From an uncultured Oscillospiraceae bacterium (GTDB taxonomy: Bacteria > Bacillota > Clostridia > Oscillospirales > Oscillospiraceae): a stretch of 58,413 nt of DNA. The DNA lies in NCBI GenBank assembly GCA_947591105.1, contig CANQDL010000003.1:1-58413 (forward strand), written 5' to 3'. Each line of letters starts with the position of its first letter. The stretch's first letter is position 1. The position numbers and the translations under genes are program-made. Of this stretch, positions 41,721-49,693 are shown in pieces. The notes under the pieces were generated by a model. That model made no database searches. It saw nothing but the letters and a program-made list of their open reading frames with translations, and was not told the origin of the DNA.

Positions 41721-42470
41721 ATGAAGGCTGTGACACTGGAGATCTGCTGCGGCTCGGCGGCGGACGCGCTCGCCGCCTGGAAGGGCGGCGCGGGCCGGGT
41801 GGAGCTCAATTCCGACCTGTTCCACGGCGGCCTCACCCCCACGGCCGGCGCGCTGCGGGTGGTGAAGAGGGCCGCTCCGGCCTTGCAGGTGATGTGCATG
41901 GTGCGGCCCCGGGAGGGCGGCTTCTGCTACACGGACACGGAATATGCGGTCATGCTGGAGGACGCCCGCCTGCTGCTGGAAAACGGGGCGGACGGGATCG
42001 TGTTCGGCTTTCTGCGCCCGGACGGAACGGTGGACGAGGATCGCTGCCGGGCCATGCTGGCGTGCATCGGCGCAAAGCAGTCTGTCTTTCACCGGGCCAT
42101 CGACGTGACCCCCGATCCGCTGGCGGCGCTGGACACGCTGATCGGCCTGGGAGTCGACCGGGTGCTGACCAGCGGCCAGAGCCCCACGGTGCCGGAGGGG
42201 ATCGCCACCCTCCGGGCCATGATCGCCCACGCGGCCGGCCGGATCGAGATCCTGCCCGGCGGGGGCGTCACGATGGAAAACGCCGCCTGGTGCCGGGAGC
42301 AGCTGGGCGTGCCCACCCTGCACGCAGCCATACACCGCACCGCCTACGACCGCAGCGCCATGGGAAATCCCGCCATCTATTTCGGCGGGGCAGTCTATCC
42401 GCCGGAGGATCGCTACGCGCTGACCTTCCCGGAGGACGTGGCCGCCCTGGCCGCCCGGCTGGGAGAATAA
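41721..42470 (+). CDS. cutC: CutC family protein
   Basis: 249-residue TIM-barrel protein of the CutC family, with the characteristic LEICCGSAADALAAWKGGAGRVELN start, the PREGGFCYTDTEY block and VDRVLTSGQSP followed by ILPGGGVTMEN. CutC was named for copper homeostasis but its biochemical activity is unsettled. GAGAGGAGCGAGG precedes the ATG. The gene sits 15 bp after asparaginase and 31 bp before the PPC-domain gene. Confidence 0.92.
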   Translation: MKAVTLEICCGSAADALAAWKGGAGRVELNSDLFHGGLTPTAGALRVVKRAAPALQVMCMVRPREGGFCYTDTEYAVMLEDARLLLENGADGIVFGFLRPDGTVDEDRCRAMLACIGAKQSVFHRAIDVTPDPLAALDTLIGLGVDRVLTSGQSPTVPEGIATLRAMIAHAAGRIEILPGGGVTMENAAWCREQLGVPTLHAAIHRTAYDRSAMGNPAIYFGGAVYPPEDRYALTFPEDVAALAARLGE

Positions 42471-42501
42471 CATACAGACCGGATAGGAAAGGAGAACGCA
42501 A

Positions 42502-42930
42502 ATGGAATACCGCAAATTTGGCAGCGACTACGTCCTGCGCATCCAGAAGGGCGAGGAGATCCTGGAGAGCATCCAGACGGTGTGCCGCCAGGAGAACATC
42601 CTGCTGGGCAGCGTGACCGGTATCGGCGCCGTGGGGGAGCTGACCCTGGGCGTGTTCAACAGCGAGAAATTCGCCTATGAGACCAAGGACTACACCGGGG
42701 ATATGGAGATCGCCTCCTGCATGGGGAACATCACCACCAAGCAGGGGCAGTGCTATCTGCACATCCACATGGCTGCCGGCAACCCCACAAAAGGGGTGTT
42801 CGTGGGCGGACACCTGAGCCGGGGGATCATCAGTCTGACGGGGGAGTTCGTGCTGCACGCCATCCCCGGCCAGGTGGAGCGGGAGTTTGACCCCCAGGTG
42901 GGCCTGAATCTGTTCAAATTCACCGACTGA
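42502..42930 (+). CDS. PPC/DUF296 domain protein
   Basis: 142-residue PPC (DUF296) domain protein. The fold core LLGSVTGIGAVGELTLGVF and the strand CYLHIHMAAGNPTKGVFVGGHL, with three His/Gly positions that bind metal in related structures, are clear. In plants the domain accompanies AT-hook motifs; bacterial versions are stand-alone trimers with little known function. GAAAGGAG precedes the ATG. Last gene of the asparaginase-cutC-PPC unit, ended by a hairpin shared with rplA. Confidence 0.9.
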   Translation: MEYRKFGSDYVLRIQKGEEILESIQTVCRQENILLGSVTGIGAVGELTLGVFNSEKFAYETKDYTGDMEIASCMGNITTKQGQCYLHIHMAAGNPTKGVFVGGHLSRGIISLTGEFVLHAIPGQVEREFDPQVGLNLFKFTD

Positions 42931-42950
42931 CCAGATAACCACTATAAACA

Positions 42951-42985
42951 CCAAAGCGGCCGTCCTCTCGGACGGCCGCTTTTGG
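42951..42985. terminator. Bidirectional terminator between PPC gene and rplA
   Basis: Stem CCAAAGCGGCCGTCC / GGACGGCCGCTTTTGG with TCTC loop between convergent genes. Confidence 0.85.
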
Positions 42986-42996
42986 CTCTAGGTGGA

Positions 42997-43689
42997 TCAC
43001 ATATTCTTCTGGGCGTTGACCTTGATGCCGGGGCCCATGGTGGAGGCGGTGACGCAGCTGCGGATGTACTGGCCTTTCGCAGCGGCGGGCTTGGCCTTCA
43101 CGATGGCGCCGATGAGGGCCTCGTAGTTCTCCTGGAGCTTCTCGGGGCCGAAACTCACCTTGCCGATGGGGCAGTGGATGATGTTGGTCTTGTCCAGACG
43201 GTACTCGATCTTACCGGCCTTGACCTCGTTGATGGCCTGGGTCAGGTTGGGGGTCACGGTGCCGGCCTTGGGGGAGGGCATCAGGCCCTTGGGGCCCAGG
43301 ACCTTACCGAGGCGGCCCACCATGCCCATCATGTCGGGGGTGGCGATGACCACGTCGAAGCCGAACCAGTTCTCGGTCTGGATCTTCTGGACCATGTCCT
43401 GTCCGCCCACGAAGTCGGCGCCGGCGGCCTTGGCCTCCTCCTCGCGCTCGGGCTTGCAGAACACCAGCACGGTGCGGCTCTTGCCGGTGCCGTGGGGCAG
43501 CACGATGGCGCCGCGGACCTGCTGGTCGGCGTGACGGCCGTCCACGCCCAGCTTCACATGCAGCTCGACGGTCTCGTCGAACTTGGCCTTGCTGGTCTTG
43601 CACACCAGATCGAAGGCCTCCTGGGGATCATATGCGGTCTGCTTGTCAAAGAGCTTGGCGCTCTCTTTATAATTCTTGCCTCTGAACAT
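42997..43689 (-). CDS. rplA: 50S ribosomal protein L1
   Basis: 230 residues forming the L1 stalk protein of the large subunit, which binds 23S rRNA and helps E-site tRNA release. Family motifs [31 protein letters not shown] and [10 protein letters not shown] are intact. It follows rplK by 71 bp. The run rpmG-secE-nusG-rplK-rplA is conserved in order, but rplJ-rplL, which usually follow, are absent here: a terminator and convergent genes come next. Confidence 0.97.
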   Translation of the reverse strand: MFRGKNYKESAKLFDKQTAYDPQEAFDLVCKTSKAKFDETVELHVKLGVDGRHADQQVRGAIVLPHGTGKSRTVLVFCKPEREEEAKAAGADFVGGQDMVQKIQTENWFGFDVVIATPDMMGMVGRLGKVLGPKGLMPSPKAGTVTPNLTQAINEVKAGKIEYRLDKTNIIHCPIGKVSFGPEKLQENYEALIGAIVKAKPAAAKGQYIRSCVTASTMGPGIKVNAQKNM

Positions 43690-43760
43690 TCAAATCTCCT
43701 CCATGAAATGTGGTTAAGCGGAAGTTTTCCTCCCACATAAGGGGGGCGAGCCTTACCGGC

Positions 43761-44186
43761 TCACTCGCCCACAAGAACGCCCATGCTCCGGCAGGTGCCG
43801 GCGATCATGCTCATAGCCGACTCGATGCTGGTGCAGTTGAGATCGGGCATCTTCTGCTCCGCGATCTTCCGCAGATCTTCCTTGGAGATCGTGGCCACCT
43901 TGTCCCGCTGGGGCACGCCGGAGGCGGTCTCGATACCGCAGGCCTTCTTGATGAGCAGGGCCGCGGGCGGGGTCTTGGTGATGAAGGTGAAGCTGCGGTC
44001 GGCATAGACGGTGATGACCACGGGGATCATCATGCCCATGTCGCCCTTGGTGCGCTCGTTGAAGTCCTTGGTGAACTGGCCGATGTTGATGCCGTACTGA
44101 CCAAGGGCGGGGCCCACAGGGGGCGCCGGCGTGGCCTTGCCCGCCGGAACCTGGAATCTGACGTATCCAACTACTTTCTGCGACAT
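43761..44186 (-). CDS. rplK: 50S ribosomal protein L11
   Basis: 141 residues. L11 forms the GTPase-associated centre with 23S rRNA. The N-terminal [35 protein letters not shown] and the C-terminal RNA-binding part ([23 protein letters not shown]) are typical. GAGGAG-type ribosome site before the ATG at 44186. Lies 43 bp after nusG. Confidence 0.97.
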   Translation of the reverse strand: MSQKVVGYVRFQVPAGKATPAPPVGPALGQYGINIGQFTKDFNERTKGDMGMMIPVVITVYADRSFTFITKTPPAALLIKKACGIETASGVPQRDKVATISKEDLRKIAEQKMPDLNCTSIESAMSMIAGTCRSMGVLVGE

Positions 44187-44229
44187 TTTTTATTCTCCTC
44201 ACAATCCTCAAAGATGAGGTAGTCAAAAG

Positions 44230-44757
44230 TTATTCGTCCTTTACCGGCTCGATCTGGTCAAGCTCCAGATCCACCGGCGTCTCCCGTCCGAACATGGAGA
44301 CGATGACCCGAACCCGATCCTTCTCCGGCTCCAGCTCGTCCACCGTGCCAAGAAAGCCCTCCAGCGGGCCGTCCGTGACCTTTACGGTGTCGCCCAGGCC
44401 GAAGCCCACCACGATCTCGTGGCGCTCCACGCCCAGATCCAGCACCTCCCGCTCCGTCAGGGGCACGGGCTTGCCGTCCATGGACACAAAGCCGGTGGAA
44501 CCCCGGGCGTTGCGCACCAGGTGCCAGCTCTCGTCCGTCAGGATCATCTTCACCAGCACGTAGCCGGGGAACGTCTTGCGCTCGTAGGTCTTTTCGCCGT
44601 TGTCGGTGTGTTCGGTGACGGTCTCCATAGGGATCTTGACCTCCAGGATCAGATCCTCCATGTGCCGGTTCTCCGCCGCCTTCAGGATGGAAGCGGACAC
44701 CGTGTTCTCATATCCGGAGTACGTGTGCACCACGTACCATTTTGCGGTTTCTGCCAT
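44230..44757 (-). CDS. nusG: Transcription termination/antitermination protein NusG
   Basis: 175 residues with an N-terminal NGN domain (WYVVHTYSGYENTVSASI; GYVLVKMILTDESWHLVRNARGSTGFV) and a C-terminal KOW domain (GDTVKVTDGPLEGFLGTVDELEPEKDRV). It binds RNA polymerase and couples it to ribosomes or Rho. Starts 1 bp after the secE stop, so the two are coupled. Confidence 0.97.
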   Translation of the reverse strand: MAETAKWYVVHTYSGYENTVSASILKAAENRHMEDLILEVKIPMETVTEHTDNGEKTYERKTFPGYVLVKMILTDESWHLVRNARGSTGFVSMDGKPVPLTEREVLDLGVERHEIVVGFGLGDTVKVTDGPLEGFLGTVDELEPEKDRVRVIVSMFGRETPVDLELDQIEPVKDE

Positions 44758-44758
44758 G

Positions 44759-45019
44759 TTACGCGAAAATGTTGATCAGCGCCTTGACGGTTGCCTGGGC
44801 GGCGCTGTCAAAGCCCCACAGCACGATCGCGCACACGATGATGACCACCAGGGCCACGCCGGTGTTCTTCGCGGTCTGCTTGGGGGTGGGCCAGACGACC
44901 TTCTTCAGCTCGCTCTTCATATCGCGGAACCACTTTTTGACCCGCTGGAAGAACTTGAGCTTCTCCTCGGTCTTTTTTACGGCCACCTTCTGGGGAGCAG
45001 CCTTCTTCTCTTCAGCCAT
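44759..45019 (-). CDS. secE: Preprotein translocase subunit SecE
   Basis: 86 residues: a lysine-rich N-terminus, the amphipathic helix RVKKWFRDMKSELKKVVWPT typical of SecE, and a single C-terminal membrane helix (about 56-80). It stabilises the SecY channel. Lies 13 bp after rpmG and directly before nusG. Confidence 0.95.
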   Translation of the reverse strand: MAEEKKAAPQKVAVKKTEEKLKFFQRVKKWFRDMKSELKKVVWPTPKQTAKNTGVALVVIIVCAIVLWGFDSAAQATVKALINIFA

Positions 45020-45032
45020 TTTGCCGCCTCCC

Positions 45033-45194
45033 TTACTTTGTTTCCTGATGCAGCGTGTGCTTGCGGCAGAAGGGGCAATACTTGTTCAGTTCAAGCTTAT
45101 CCGTGGTGTTCTTCTTGTTCTTGAACGTATTGTAGTTCCTCTGTTTGCACTCGCTGCAGCGCAGTACGACCTTGATCCTTGCGTCTGCTGCCAT
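45033..45194 (-). CDS. rpmG: 50S ribosomal protein L33
   Basis: 53 residues, [16 protein letters not shown] onward, ending KHTLHQETK. Two CXXC pairs (CSEC and CPFC) make it the zinc-binding form of L33. AGGAGGTG precedes the ATG at 45194. First gene of the secE-nusG-rplK-rplA transcript, preceded by a good promoter. Confidence 0.95.
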   Translation of the reverse strand: MAADARIKVVLRCSECKQRNYNTFKNKKNTTDKLELNKYCPFCRKHTLHQETK

Positions 45195-45273
45195 ATTTTC
45201 GGCACCTCCTTGTTAAATTGCCTCCCTATTCCGGCCATAACGGGTTCTCCCGTCCGGACGGCAGGTAAAAGTT

Positions 45274-45302
45274 ATCTTATCATGTCCCGGGAGAAATTGC
45301 AA
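45274..45302 (-). promoter_or_regulatory. Promoter of the rpmG-secE-nusG-rplKA operon
   Basis: Minus-strand -35 TTGCAA (45302-45297), 17-bp spacer, -10 TAAGAT (45279-45274). Confidence 0.65.
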
Positions 45303-45374
45303 CTATAATTTCCATTTTCTTTGTGTATTTTTTCATACCTATTATAATCTTCCCCCGCAGCGCCTTTTCCGCCG

Positions 45375-45403
45375 TTGCCTTTGGCCGGCAAATATGATAT
45401 GCT
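45375..45403 (+). promoter_or_regulatory. Promoter of the THF riboswitch / folate transporter transcript
   Basis: -35 TTGCCT, 17-bp spacer, -10 TATGCT (45398-45403), placing the RNA start just before the riboswitch. TTGCC-N7-GGCAA overlaps the -35 box as at 29580-29596. Confidence 0.65.
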
Positions 45404-45408
45404 CAATG

Positions 45409-45600
45409 GTACAGAGTAGGGACGGCCGCGTCACGCCGCCGGAAGGCGGCGTCCAGTGCCGGGGTGATGGGAAGTTGCACCCCGGACGAAACGGCAGCGT
45501 CCGTGCCGGCGGAAAATACATCTTTCATTCCGCCGGACGGCGCCCTTGTCAAACCGGGTTTGGCATAACGCCTGCGGTGACCGCCCCGCATCCGCTGGAG
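45409..45600 (+). ncRNA. THF (folate) riboswitch with two inserted hairpins
   Basis: Matches the class I tetrahydrofolate riboswitch: AGAGTAG start, P2 GGG-a-CGG with CCG-c-CCC, the GCGT...AGTG element, P3 CCGGGGT / ACCCCGG closing a loop with ATGGGAAGTTGC, then ACGAAA, and the 3' GCGGTG...GCATCCGCT element. Two insertions enlarge it: a CGCCGCC-ggaa-GGCGGCG hairpin inside GCGT...AGTG (45434-45451) and a larger hairpin with stem CCGGCGGAA / TTCCGCCGG (about 45506-45536) between ACGAAA and GCGGTG. The 3' strand runs into the ribosome site CTGGAGGG, so ligand binding probably blocks translation of the folate transporter gene. Confidence 0.88.
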
Positions 45601-45610
45601 GGAACTGAAT

Positions 45611-46129
45611 ATGAGAAACACCAAACGTCTTGTCACGGATGGGCTGTGCGCGGCCCTGTACGTGGTGCTGTCCAGCTTTTTGAGTCTCAATCTGGGGCCC
45701 ATAAAGCTGTCCATCAGCGGCCTGCCCGTCATTCTGGCGGCGCTGCTGTTCGGGCCGGCGGACGGACTGACCGTCGGTCTGCTGGGGGGCTTTTTAGGGC
45801 AGCTGACGGGCCCGTACGGCGTATCCGTCACCACGCCCCTGTGGATGCTCCCGGTGGGCGTGCTGGGCTTCATCCCCGGGTGGTATGCCAAGGTCAAGGG
45901 CTTTGCCCTTGACCGAAAGCAGCTGGCCGTGCTCACCTTTCTGGCGCTGTGCGCCGACACCACCATCACCACCGGGGTGATGTACATCGACTGTTTGGTG
46001 TACAAATACTCCTTCGTCACCTACTCGCCCTACATCGTCTGGCGGTACGTGGCGAACGTGATCAAGGCGGCGCTGTACACGGTGGTGCTGCCCCCTATGC
46101 TGACAGTATTGAGAAAGGAAATGCGATGA
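45611..46129 (+). CDS. folT: ECF transporter S component, folate-type (FolT-like)
   Basis: 172-residue membrane substrate-binding subunit of an ECF vitamin transporter, with about six hydrophobic segments. LSSFLSLNLGPIKLSISGLPVILAALLFGPADG and the GQLTGPYGVS loop are typical S-component features. The THF riboswitch immediately upstream marks folate as the substrate (strong inference). It would work with an energising EcfA-A'-T module encoded elsewhere. Its stop overlaps the ruvX start (ATGA), coupling the two. Confidence 0.9.
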   Translation: MRNTKRLVTDGLCAALYVVLSSFLSLNLGPIKLSISGLPVILAALLFGPADGLTVGLLGGFLGQLTGPYGVSVTTPLWMLPVGVLGFIPGWYAKVKGFALDRKQLAVLTFLALCADTTITTGVMYIDCLVYKYSFVTYSPYIVWRYVANVIKAALYTVVLPPMLTVLRKEMR

Positions 46130-46533
46130 GGATCATGGCCATCGACTACGGCGACGCCCGCACGGGGGTGGCCGTGTCCGACGCGCTGGGCCTGCTGGCC
46201 GGGGAGACCTTTGTCATAAAGCAGTGGGACGCCGCCTTGCTGGCGGACGAGCTGGCGGATCAGGCCCGGAGGCGGGACGTGTCCACCCTGGTGCTGGGCC
46301 TGCCCCGGAACATGGACGGCACCGAGGGCCCCCGGGCGGAGAAATCCCGGGCGCTGAAGGCGCTGCTGGAGCAGCGCGGCTTTTCCGTCGTGCTCTGGGA
46401 CGAGCGGCGCACCACCGTGGACGCCCACCGCATTCTGCGGGAAAACGGCAAGCGGGAAAAAAAGCACCGGGACACCGTGGACGCGGTGGCCGCGGCGCTG
46501 ATCCTGGAGGGGTATCTGGGCTCGCTGAAGTGA
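46126..46533 (+). CDS. ruvX: Holliday junction resolvase-like protein RuvX/YqgF
   Basis: 135-residue RNase H-fold nuclease. Signature blocks: IMAIDYGDARTGVAVSD (first catalytic Asp), VLGLPRNMDGTEG, VLWDERRTTVDAHR (second acidic site) and DTVDAVAAALILEGYL (last Asp). Family members act in Holliday-junction or pre-16S rRNA processing. Overlaps the folT-like gene by 4 bp, so it is read through the folate-riboswitch transcript, an unusual partner for this housekeeping gene. Confidence 0.93.
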   Translation: MRIMAIDYGDARTGVAVSDALGLLAGETFVIKQWDAALLADELADQARRRDVSTLVLGLPRNMDGTEGPRAEKSRALKALLEQRGFSVVLWDERRTTVDAHRILRENGKREKKHRDTVDAVAAALILEGYLGSLK

Positions 46534-46545
46534 AAAAATACGCCA

Positions 46546-46580
46546 AACCGGCGGGGAACGTCATCCCCGCCGGTTTTCAT
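46546..46580 (+). terminator. Terminator after ruvX
   Basis: Perfect 11-bp stem AACCGGCGGGG / CCCCGCCGGTT, followed by TTTTCATTT. Confidence 0.85.
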
Positions 46581-46660
46581 TTGCCGCAGTCCGGGCCGTG
46601 CCCTCACGCCGCAGCCCGGTGCAGCCGCTCCGGCCGCTGTACGGCCAGGCGATAAAAAGC

Positions 46661-47050
46661 TCATGTATTGCCGTCGCGCTTATGCTCGGCATCGGTCACA
46701 GCTTCCAATACCCCGTCGCGCTTCAAAAGCTCCAGTATGCCCCTGATGTGGTAACGCAGCTGCTCCTGCCCCTCCGCCGTCTGTTCGGCATACCAGCTCG
46801 CCCCCGTCAAAAGCCAGCGGATCATGCCCTCCTTCTCCGGCAGGCAGGAATCAAATACCAATTCGTCCAATGTAACGTCCAGCGCGTTGGCCATATGGAT
46901 AAGCGTCTCCAGCGTGGTGTTTCCGTCCAGCATCACCGCCTGCAGGGTGGATTTTGGCAGATCCAGCGCCTGGGCAAATTCCGTCTGGGTGATGTGACGG
47001 GCCTTTTGAAACGCCTTCAGATTGTTGGATAGATTGTTCCTTCTTTTCAC
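46661..47050 (-). CDS. XRE family transcriptional regulator (GTG start)
   Basis: 129 residues. The N-terminal HTH_3 domain (KAFQKARHITQTEFAQALDLPKSTLQAVMLDGNTTLETLIHMANALDV) is followed by an approximately 55-residue C-terminal helix-rich part (EQTAEGQEQLRYHIRGILELLKRDG). GGAGGGG stands before the GTG at 47050. Targets unknown; it is a lone gene between ruvX and the carboxypeptidase gene. Confidence 0.87.
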   Translation of the reverse strand: MKRRNNLSNNLKAFQKARHITQTEFAQALDLPKSTLQAVMLDGNTTLETLIHMANALDVTLDELVFDSCLPEKEGMIRWLLTGASWYAEQTAEGQEQLRYHIRGILELLKRDGVLEAVTDAEHKRDGNT

Positions 47051-47184
47051 ACAGTTTCCCCTCCGTTTCTTCTCTCTAGGATAAGGGAAAATCTGCCTTT
47101 TTGCCGGCCGGTCTTTCGGTCTTGTGGCCGATTTTTAGGCCGCCCTTTTCTGGGCACAGCGACCGCCGCCCATATTCACCACGG

Positions 47185-47219
47185 AAAAAGACGGCGGGGA
47201 GCGCTGCTCCCCGCCGCCT
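47185..47219 (-). terminator. Terminator of the VanY-like gene
   Basis: Minus-strand stem GGCGGCGGGGAGC / GCTCCCCGCCGTC followed by TTTTT. Confidence 0.85.
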
Positions 47220-47230
47220 TATTTCAGATA

Positions 47231-48283
47231 TCACGGCTCATATAACTGCCGGAATTCCTCCAGACACAGATCGTGTTCCATCATATAGGCAGCCGCCTCC
47301 GTCCCCACGTAGCGCAAGTGCCAGGGCTCATACTCCACCCCGGTGATATCCGTCTTGTTGTCCGGGTAGCGGATAACGAAGCCGTACTCCGCGCAGTGCT
47401 CCTTCAGCCACACCATCAGCGGCTCGTCGCATATGTAGGGCTCCATGATCTGGCCGTTATACTCCAGGATATCCACCGAGAGCCCGTACTGGTGCTCGCT
47501 GCTGCCGGGATAATTCACCGCCAGGCGGGTCTTGGCGTGGGCCTCCTCCTCCGTCATGCCCTCCTGGGTATATTCATAGATATGATTCCAATAGATGATA
47601 TGCTGGGTGTCGTAATCCCGGTAGCCGGAGCAGACCCAGACGGTATTGCCCGCCGCCTTGGCGTCCTCGATCAGCTGCACTGCCGCCGGCGCCACCCGGC
47701 TGTCCATCTGCTGGCCGTCACCCACGTCCACCAGCTCCGGCGGGGCGAAGTCCTCTCCCAGGGGGTACTCGTACCGCACCAGCCGCAACTCCCAGCTGTT
47801 CAGATCCACGTCCGGCAGATCGGAGGGGGTTGGCTCGGGTGTGGGCGCGGGCACCTCCGTGGCGACGGGCTGGACGGTGGGCTTGGGGGTAGGGGCGGTC
47901 TGCGCCGCCTCGGCGCCGCCGTTCATCAGCCGCAGCAGCGCGTACATGGTTCCCGCCATGGCCGCCAGCACCACAAACAGCACCATCAGCCGGGAGAACA
48001 CCGTGGGAAAATGCCTTTTGCGGCGGCGCTTTACCGGCGTGCGCCCTTCGGCCGGGGCGGATTTCTCCGCGGGCGGCGTTCTGGCGGGCGCCTTTGCGTA
48101 CGTGGCAAACTCCACGGCCGGGGCCTTTGCCGGGGCCCGCTTTTTCGTTTTGACCGGCGTTTTTTCCCCGGCGGTCTTTTTCGCCTTTTCAGGCGCTTTC
48201 GCCGCGCTGTTCGCCGGCTTTTTGGCCGGTGTCCTGGTCGAAGCCCCGTTCGGGGTCGTGACCGGGTCTTTTGTCGGAGCCAT
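47231..48283 (-). CDS. VanY-type D-alanyl-D-alanine carboxypeptidase (M15B) with basic N-terminal tail
   Basis: 350 residues. The catalytic domain (about 185-350) has the zinc motif H-X6-D in SSEHQYGLSVDIL and E-X2-H in YEPWHLRYVG, plus GYRDYDTQ. It trims terminal D-Ala from peptidoglycan peptides at the outer face of the membrane. One helix (about 96-118) anchors it. The 90 residues before it are Lys/Ala/Pro-rich (KKPANSAAKAPEKAKK, histone H1-like) and predicted cytoplasmic; after the helix comes a TPKPT/TPEPTP spacer. Start at 48283 follows AGAAGGTGG. No van cluster is nearby, so ordinary wall metabolism is more likely than vancomycin resistance. Confidence 0.9.
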   Translation of the reverse strand: MAPTKDPVTTPNGASTRTPAKKPANSAAKAPEKAKKTAGEKTPVKTKKRAPAKAPAVEFATYAKAPARTPPAEKSAPAEGRTPVKRRRKRHFPTVFSRLMVLFVVLAAMAGTMYALLRLMNGGAEAAQTAPTPKPTVQPVATEVPAPTPEPTPSDLPDVDLNSWELRLVRYEYPLGEDFAPPELVDVGDGQQMDSRVAPAAVQLIEDAKAAGNTVWVCSGYRDYDTQHIIYWNHIYEYTQEGMTEEEAHAKTRLAVNYPGSSEHQYGLSVDILEYNGQIMEPYICDEPLMVWLKEHCAEYGFVIRYPDNKTDITGVEYEPWHLRYVGTEAAAYMMEHDLCLEEFRQLYEP

Positions 48284-48412
48284 GGCGTCCACCTTCTCCC
48301 GGTTCAACACAAAAATCCGCGCGCCGTAGGCGTTTGCCTTCCCTCGGCCGCCTGTATCTATTTTATCACTCGCCGCCCCGGCCGTCAACAGACGAACTTG
48401 TCATATCGCGAC

Positions 48413-48445
48413 GAAAAACCGCCCGGAGCGGCGGCCCCGGGCGGT
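48413..48445 (-). terminator. Terminator of rpsT
   Basis: Minus-strand stem ACCGCCCGG / CCGGGCGGT followed by TTTTTC. Confidence 0.85.
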
Positions 48446-48457
48446 ATTCTCTCTCGG

Positions 48458-48724
48458 TTATTCAGCAGCGCTGTTGAGCTTCTTCGCCATGGCGGATTTT
48501 TTGTGCGCGGCGTTGTTCTTATGGATCAGGCCCTTGGCGGCCGCCTTGTCAACGGACTTCACGGCAGCTTTATAGGTCTCTGCAACCACTTTTCCATCGC
48601 CGGCCGCAACAGCCGCGTCAAACTTCTTCAGCTCCGTTTTCAGCGCGGATTTCGCCGCCTTGTTCTTGGCGTTGGCAGCCTTCTGCAGCGCATCCCTCTT
48701 GGCAGAGGACTTGATGTTCGGCAT
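48458..48724 (-). CDS. rpsT: 30S ribosomal protein S20
   Basis: 88-residue lysine/alanine-rich three-helix protein (MPNIKSSAKRDALQKAANAK...IHKNNAAHKKSAMAKKL) that binds 16S rRNA. GGGAGGTG precedes the ATG at 48724. It is divergent from gpr, an arrangement common in spore-forming Firmicutes, with a promoter at 48774-48802. Confidence 0.96.
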   Translation of the reverse strand: MPNIKSSAKRDALQKAANAKNKAAKSALKTELKKFDAAVAAGDGKVVAETYKAAVKSVDKAAAKGLIHKNNAAHKKSAMAKKLNSAAE

Positions 48725-48773
48725 CCACTTGCACCTCCCTATAAAAGTCTGAACATGATGTCCGCAGATGGTG

Positions 48774-48802
48774 ATTATATCAAGAGTTTTCAAGAAATGC
48801 AA
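48774..48802 (-). promoter_or_regulatory. Promoter of rpsT
   Basis: Minus-strand -35 TTGCAT (48802-48797), 17-bp spacer, consensus -10 TATAAT (48779-48774). Confidence 0.75.
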
Positions 48803-48857
48803 GTATTTTTTTCGTTTTTTGGAAAGAATAAGTGCAAACGCCTTTGGAGGGATGGAT

Positions 48858-49673
48858 ATGGTGGGCTGCCGCACCGACCTGGCGGCGGAGGAACTGCCCC
48901 AAAACGGCGGGGAGCTGCGGGGCGTCAAGAGCCGGCAGTATGAGCGGGACGGCTTTTACGTCACCGACGTGGAGGTGCTGGACGAGGAGGGCTCTTCTGC
49001 GTTATGTAAACCCATTGGCCGCTATCTCACCGTGGATCTGGACAGCTTTTTCCGCCGGGAGGAGGACTCCTTCCCCCGGGCGGTGACGCTGCTGTCCGCC
49101 TGCATCGGCCAGCTGCTGCCTCTGGGGCCGGAGGACAGCGTGCTGGTGGCCGGGCTGGGCAATCCGGCCATCACTCCGGACGCGGTGGGCCCGGAGACCG
49201 CCGCTGTCACCCTGGCCACACGGCACCTGAAGACCCAGATGCCGGAGGATTTTGCCATGTTCCGGCCGGTGAGCGTGTGCCAGACCGGGGTGCTGGGCAC
49301 CACCGGGATGGAGAGCGCGGAGCTGATACGGGCCATCGCCGGCGCGGTGCGCCCCGCCGCCATCGTGGTGGTGGACGCCCTGGCTGCCCGGTCGTCGGAA
49401 AAGCTCTGCCGCACCGTCCAACTGACGGACAGCGGCATCGTCCCCGGCTCTGGCGTGGGCAACGACCGGGCGGAGTTGTCCCCCCGCAATCTGGGCGTGC
49501 CGGTGTTGGCGGTGGGCGTGCCCACGGTGGTGGATGCGGGCGCCGGCCTGATCGTCACGCCCCGGGACATCGACAAGTTCGTCAAGGACGCCGGCCGGCT
49601 GATCGCCTACGCCCTGAATATGGACTTTCACCAGGGTCTGACTGTTTCCGACATCGACATGCTCGTGGGGTAA
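48858..49673 (+). CDS. gpr: GPR spore germination endopeptidase
   Basis: 271-residue A25 protease that degrades small acid-soluble spore proteins at germination. The N-terminal CRTDLAAEE region is the family processing site; VLVAGLGNPAITPDAVGPETA and VCQTGVLGTTGMESAELI, VVDALAARSSEKLCRTVQLTDSGIVPGSGVGN and TPRDIDKFVKDAG are family blocks. The ATG at 48858 has GGAGGG at a proper distance; 48852 is too close to it. The gene shows the organism can form endospores. No clear sigma-G promoter was found upstream. Confidence 0.93.
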   Translation: MVGCRTDLAAEELPQNGGELRGVKSRQYERDGFYVTDVEVLDEEGSSALCKPIGRYLTVDLDSFFRREEDSFPRAVTLLSACIGQLLPLGPEDSVLVAGLGNPAITPDAVGPETAAVTLATRHLKTQMPEDFAMFRPVSVCQTGVLGTTGMESAELIRAIAGAVRPAAIVVVDALAARSSEKLCRTVQLTDSGIVPGSGVGNDRAELSPRNLGVPVLAVGVPTVVDAGAGLIVTPRDIDKFVKDAGRLIAYALNMDFHQGLTVSDIDMLVG

Positions 49674-49693
49674 TTGCTCTGTCGGCTTTTGTT

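Noticed and set aside
43690-43760. Hairpin between rplK and rplA considered as an L1 autoregulatory site
   Set aside because: A GGGCGAG/CTCGCCC stem is present but I could not match it convincingly to the L1 rRNA target, so it is not listed as a feature.
47231-48283. VanY-type gene considered as part of a vancomycin-resistance cluster
   Set aside because: No vanHAX ligase, dehydrogenase or VanRS pair nearby. Neighbouring genes are ribosomal and regulatory.
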